Shown: positions 60,380-64,000 of the stretch, in pieces
How positions within the stretch are numbered: position 1 is the first letter of the stretch
How the letters are laid out: every line of letters begins with the position of its first letter
Made by a program: the position numbers and the translations under genes
Origin: Cupriavidus cauae
GTDB lineage: Bacteria > Pseudomonadota > Gammaproteobacteria > Burkholderiales > Burkholderiaceae
Length of the DNA: 64,000 nucleotides
Direction: 5' to 3'
NCBI RefSeq assembly: GCF_008632125.1
Contig: NZ_VWRN01000019.1
Span: forward strand, 1 to 64,000
The notes under the pieces: generated by a model
Seen by the model: the letters and a program-made list of their open reading frames with translations, nothing else
Told to the model about the DNA's origin: nothing
Databases searched by the model: none

Positions 60380-62502
60380 GGGGCGGTGGAGCGGGGTGGG
60401 CGGCGGCCATGCTGCTGCCGCTGTCGGGATGGGCCGGCGCACAGCAAGCGCCCGCCGTGCCGGAGCCGGACGCGCAGCCCGCGCTGGCGCCGGTGGTCGT
60501 GACGGCCACGCGCATCGACGCCTCGGTGTTCGATACCCCCGCATCCGCCGATGTGGTGGCTGGCGGCGCGCTGCGCGATAGCCGGCCGCAGATCAATCTG
60601 AGCGAAGGGCTTGGCGGCGTGCCGGGCCTGCTGGTCAAGGACCGGCACAACTACGCACAGGACCTGCAGTTGTCGATCCGGGGCTTCGGCGCGCGTTCGA
60701 GCTTCGGCGTGCGCGGGCTGCGCCTCTATGTCGACGGCATTCCCGCCACGATGCCGGACGGGCAGGGGCAGACCTCGAACATCGATATCGCCTCGATCGA
60801 CCGCGTCGAGGTATTGCGCGGCCCCGCATCGGCGCTGTACGGCAACGCATCGGGCGGCGTGATCCAGGTCTGGACCGAACCCGGCGCGCGTCCGCCACTG
60901 CTCGAAGGCAGCTTCGGCGCCGGCAGCTACGGCACCTGGCGCCATGGCCTGAAGGCCAGCGGCGCGCCGGCCGAGGGGGAGCCGGGCCTGGACTATCTGG
61001 TCAGCGCATCGCGCTTCACCACCGAGGGATATCGGGACCACAGCGCCGCGCGCAAGAACCTGGGCAATGCGCGGCTGACGTGGCGTCCCGATGCCGACAG
61101 CGGCTGGACGCTGGTCGCCAATGCGGTCGACCTGAGCGCGCAGGACCCGCTCGGGCTGACACGCGCGCAGTTCGAGAGCGCGCCGCGCTCGGCGCCGCTG
61201 GCCGAACAGTTCCATACGCGCAAGACCGTGCAGCAGGCGCAGGGCGGGCTGCGCCATGAGCGTCGGATCGACGCCGACAACACGCTGATTGCGATGATCT
61301 ACTACGGCCGGCGCGAGACGCGCCAGTTCCTGTCGATCCCGCCGGCGGCGCAGCGCAGCCCGCTGTCGGCGGGTGGTGTCATCGATCTGGCGCGCGACTA
61401 CGGCGGCGCCGACCTGCGCTGGACGCACCATGCTCGGATCGGCCACATGCCGCTGACGCTGATTGCGGGGCTCGCCTACGACACGATGGAGGAAGCGCGC
61501 CGCGGCTACGAGAATTTCATCGGCGGCCCGGGGCAGCCCGTGCTCGGCGAACAGGGCCGGCTGCGGCGCGACGAACGCAATACGGTGTGGAACTTCGATC
61601 AGTATCTGCAGGCGTCGCTGGGCCTCACGCCGCGCTTGACCGTCGAAGCGGGCCTGCGCCACAGCACCGTGCGCTTCTCGTCGAGCGACCGCTATATCGT
61701 CGGCGCGAATGGCGACGACAGCGGCTCGGTGCGCTACGACAAATGGCTGCCCGTGGGCGCGCTGCGCTATCGCGTCGGCGAATCGCTGAATCTGTATGCC
61801 ACCGCGGGACGCGGCTTCGAGACGCCGACGCTGAACGAGATCTCGTATCGGCCCGATGGCGCGGCGGGCCTCAATTTCGCGTTGCGGCCGGCCACCAGCA
61901 CGTCGGTGGAAGTCGGCGCCAAGCAGAAGCTCGCCGGCGGCCTGCTGACGGCTGCGCTGTTCCAGACCCGTACCGACCAGGAGATCGTCACCGCGACCAG
62001 CAGCGGCGGCCGCGCGAGCTATCGCAATGCCGGCCGCACGCTGCGCCAGGGCGTGGAACTGGGCTGGAGCGGCGTGCTGCACCGTCATTGGCAGGCGCAA
62101 CTCGCGTACAGCTTTCTGGATGCGACCTTTCGCGACACCGTGCCGCCCGGCATCGTCGCCGGCAACCGCCTGCCCGGCACCGCGCGCCACGCGTTCTATG
62201 GCTCGCTGGGCTGGGCGCCGCCGCGCGGCTGGCGCGCCGGCATCGATCTGCGCTATCTGAGCGCGGTGCCGGTCGACGACCGCAACAGCGACCGCGCGCC
62301 GGGCTATGTCGTGACCGGCATTCACGCGGGCTATGCGATGCCATTCGGCCGCTGGACGGTCAATGCCTTTGCGCGCATCGACAATCTGTTCGACCGCCGC
62401 TATGCGGGTTCGGTGATCGTCAACGATGGCAATGGGCGATATTTCGAGCCCGCGGCGGGGCGCAATGCATTTGCGGGGATATCGCTGTCGTATGCGTTCT
62501 GA
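60376..62502 (+). CDS. pqqU: TonB-dependent receptor, PqqU/YncD type
   Basis: A 708-residue outer-membrane receptor. A signal peptide ending AGAQ is followed by a TonB-box-like APVVVTATR, a plug ([59 protein letters not shown]) and a 22-strand barrel ending SYAF. These plug segments and others such as [30 protein letters not shown] and [13 protein letters not shown] are, from memory, nearly the same as in E. coli YncD, which imports PQQ. It lies in one operon with a PQQ-dependent enzyme, so cofactor scavenging is the obvious role. Start overlaps the dehydrogenase stop. Confidence 0.9.
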   Translation: MRGGGAGWAAAMLLPLSGWAGAQQAPAVPEPDAQPALAPVVVTATRIDASVFDTPASADVVAGGALRDSRPQINLSEGLGGVPGLLVKDRHNYAQDLQLSIRGFGARSSFGVRGLRLYVDGIPATMPDGQGQTSNIDIASIDRVEVLRGPASALYGNASGGVIQVWTEPGARPPLLEGSFGAGSYGTWRHGLKASGAPAEGEPGLDYLVSASRFTTEGYRDHSAARKNLGNARLTWRPDADSGWTLVANAVDLSAQDPLGLTRAQFESAPRSAPLAEQFHTRKTVQQAQGGLRHERRIDADNTLIAMIYYGRRETRQFLSIPPAAQRSPLSAGGVIDLARDYGGADLRWTHHARIGHMPLTLIAGLAYDTMEEARRGYENFIGGPGQPVLGEQGRLRRDERNTVWNFDQYLQASLGLTPRLTVEAGLRHSTVRFSSSDRYIVGANGDDSGSVRYDKWLPVGALRYRVGESLNLYATAGRGFETPTLNEISYRPDGAAGLNFALRPATSTSVEVGAKQKLAGGLLTAALFQTRTDQEIVTATSSGGRASYRNAGRTLRQGVELGWSGVLHRHWQAQLAYSFLDATFRDTVPPGIVAGNRLPGTARHAFYGSLGWAPPRGWRAGIDLRYLSAVPVDDRNSDRAPGYVVTGIHAGYAMPFGRWTVNAFARIDNLFDRRYAGSVIVNDGNGRYFEPAAGRNAFAGISLSYAF

Positions 62503-62719
62503 GCTTCAGATTTCGAACCCCGGTTCCGAGCTCTTGAACGCCGAGCTCCGGATTCCGCGCGCCAATTGTGGTAATCGCTCCGTTAATTCCGGTGGTTCGA
62601 AAACGCAATGGAGTTCGCAAAAAGCGCGCCGTGTTTCAGCTCTTACAATATGTCACGCCTTTCCGGAGCGATCGGAAATTATGCTCAAGATTCCCAATAA
62701 GGAAGTCAAGGAGAGGGAA

Positions 62720-63889
62720 ATGAGAACCAATTTCAAGTACCGGGGGCTGGCATTCGGCGTGGCCGCGTCTGCCGCAATCCTGGCCGCCTGCGGTGGCGGC
62801 GGTGATGACGATGGCGGCGGCAAGGGTACGCTGAGCGTATCGATGACGGACGCGCCCGCCTGCGGTTTCGATCATGTCTTCGTCACCGTCGACAAGATCC
62901 GCGTCCATACCAGCGCCAACGCCGAAGACGGCACCGGCGGCTGGGCCGAGATCGACGTCAATCCGTCCCGCCGCATCGACCTGCTGTCGCTGCAGAACGG
63001 CACCCTGACCAAGCTGGGGCAGACCGTGCTGCCGGCCGGCCAATACCAGCAGATCCGCCTGGTGCTCGATCGCAATACCGGCAATTCCCTCGCCAACTCG
63101 GTGGTGCCCACGGGCGGCGCCGAACAGCCGCTCGATACGCCGAGCGCGACCCAGAGCGGGTACAAGATCATCCGTCCGTTTACCGTGCAGCCCGACACGC
63201 TGGTCGACCTGGTGCTCGACTTCGATGCGTGCCGCTCGATCGTGCAGCGCGGCAACGGTTCCTATGCGCTCAAGCCGGTGGTGACCGCGGTGCCGCTGGT
63301 GGTCAGCGGCGCGATCCAGGGCTATGTCTCGCCGGCACAGGCAGGCGCGACCGTCTACGCGCAGCAGAATGGCGTGACCATCAAGGGCACGCTGGCAGAC
63401 AGCAATGGCGCCTTCACGCTGTCGCCGCTATTGCGCAGCAGCGACGCCGGCAACTACAGCGTGGTGGTCGTGCAGAACGATCGTGCCACCGGCGTGATCC
63501 AGAACGTGCCGGTCACCGCGCAGACCACCACCACGGTCTCGACCTCGGCGGCGCCGATCACGCTGCCGGCCTCGCCGATGCGCCGGATCACCGGCTCGGT
63601 GCTGCCCGCATCCGCGCAGGCCTTCGTGCAGGCGAAGCAGACCGTGGCCGGCTCGCCGATCGAAGTGGCCGTCGCCAATGCGAACTTCGATACCGGCGCC
63701 TATCAGCTGAACGTGCCGGCCGCCGCGCCGCTGGTGGGAACGTATCAGCCGACGCTGCCGATCGCCCTCGCTGCCGACACGGCGGCCGCGGGCAAGTACA
63801 CTGTCACGGCGACATCGATTACTGGCGCCACGCTGAGCACCGACCGCGACGTGTCGGCGACCGATGCGACGGCAAACTTCCAGTTCTGA
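62720..63889 (+). CDS. DUF4382 lipoprotein
   Basis: A 389-residue exported lipoprotein: lipobox ILAAC, then a GGGGDDDGGG spacer. The DUF4382 domain follows at residues ~35-200 (GTLSVSMTDAPACGFDHVFVTV, LDLLSLQNGTLTKLGQTVLPAGQY-like, LVLDFDACRSIV), an immunoglobulin-like fold of unknown role. Repeated beta domains resembling carboxypeptidase-regulatory or Ig-like repeats come after. Start ATG 62720 has AAGGAGAGGGA; an upstream ATG at 62681 would put 13 residues before it. The 217-bp gap after pqqU is relatively AT-rich with a possible -10 TACAAT near 62645. Confidence 0.88.
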   Translation: MRTNFKYRGLAFGVAASAAILAACGGGGDDDGGGKGTLSVSMTDAPACGFDHVFVTVDKIRVHTSANAEDGTGGWAEIDVNPSRRIDLLSLQNGTLTKLGQTVLPAGQYQQIRLVLDRNTGNSLANSVVPTGGAEQPLDTPSATQSGYKIIRPFTVQPDTLVDLVLDFDACRSIVQRGNGSYALKPVVTAVPLVVSGAIQGYVSPAQAGATVYAQQNGVTIKGTLADSNGAFTLSPLLRSSDAGNYSVVVVQNDRATGVIQNVPVTAQTTTTVSTSAAPITLPASPMRRITGSVLPASAQAFVQAKQTVAGSPIEVAVANANFDTGAYQLNVPAAAPLVGTYQPTLPIALAADTAAAGKYTVTATSITGATLSTDRDVSATDATANFQF

Positions 63890-63925
63890 TGCAATGAACC
63901 CCCAACGAAAAACCAGGAAAACGCA

Positions 63926-64000
63926 ATGAAGGCAATGAAGGGAATTTGCGCGCTGCTGATCGGCGCCGGCACGCTGCTCGGCGGCTGCGCTGTCTATACC
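63926..64000 (+). CDS. Start of a small lipoprotein gene, cut by the window edge
   Basis: The ATG at 63926 with AGGAAA upstream opens MKAMKGICALLIGAGTLLGGC, a signal with lipobox LGGC near residue 21. The window ends four codons later. It lies 36 bp after the DUF4382 gene on the same strand and is probably in its operon. Product unknown. Confidence 0.7.
   Translation, partial: MKAMKGICALLIGAGTLLGGCAVYT

Overview
The window is about 64 kb of very GC-rich DNA with dense gene packing, many ATGA stop/start overlaps and strongly G/C-biased third codon positions. The protein families (a GlgE/TreS-maltokinase glucan cluster, PurT, NodT/EmrAB-type efflux, a ligase-helicase-exonuclease repair cassette and many TonB receptors) fit a soil or water betaproteobacterium of the order Burkholderiales, of Cupriavidus/Ralstonia type. 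That placement is inferred from gene content only. I saw no rRNA, tRNA, insertion sequence, phage gene or CRISPR array.

Region 1 (1-22.9 kb) is a storage-glucan and stress block. On the minus strand it runs PfpI/DJ-1 protein, RsbT/RsbX-like phosphatase, glgE, treS-maltokinase fusion, glgB, glgX, malQ and an orphan receiver protein. glgP and glgA follow as a second block, and a eukaryote-type topoisomerase IB diverges from glgP. TreS/maltokinase converts trehalose to maltose-1-phosphate, GlgE polymerises it, GlgB branches it, and GlgX, MalQ and GlgP mobilise it. GlgA offers the classical ADP-glucose route, although no glgC is present here. Region 2 (23.1-29.6 kb) is a plus-strand, tightly overlapping DNA-repair cassette: exonuclease, ATP-dependent ligase, Lhr-type helicase and PdeM phosphoesterase.

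Region 3 (29.7-34.2 kb) is a tripartite drug efflux operon (MFS pump, HlyD adaptor, NodT channel). Region 4 (34.4-40.1 kb) is a small regulon: a membrane hydroxylase, an MFS carrier, and an alpha/beta hydrolase with an iron-type alcohol dehydrogenase. Each transcription unit is preceded by the same AT-rich palindrome CTAATATATTAG. A divergent FCD-type GntR regulator lies beside the last copy. Region 5 (40.3-46 kb) holds an exported protein with a (Ser-Pro-Thr)12 tract, a short-chain dehydrogenase, a lipoprotein gamma-glutamyltransferase and purT. Region 6 (45.9-51.6 kb) is a two-component system divergent from a Fur-box-controlled catecholate siderophore receptor and its periplasmic binding protein.

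Region 7 (51.7-58.7 kb) carries DinB and thioredoxin-like proteins, a chemoreceptor with a terminator-like hairpin in its leader, and a SnoaL-TetR-rifampicin-phosphotransferase-like operon. Region 8 (59-64 kb) is a two-gene operon of a PQQ-dependent sugar-dehydrogenase-like lipoprotein and a TonB receptor closely resembling the PQQ importer PqqU/YncD. A DUF4382 lipoprotein and the start of another lipoprotein follow.

The most unusual property of the window is its number of short tandem repeat arrays. They have different, unrelated units of 7, 8, 9, 10, 11, 12 and 15 bp, and they sit just after stop codons, in signal-peptide regions or in C-terminal tails. The most testable new items are the CTAATATATTAG regulon, the hairpin that buries the glgP ribosome binding site, and the PQQ uptake/PQQ enzyme operon.
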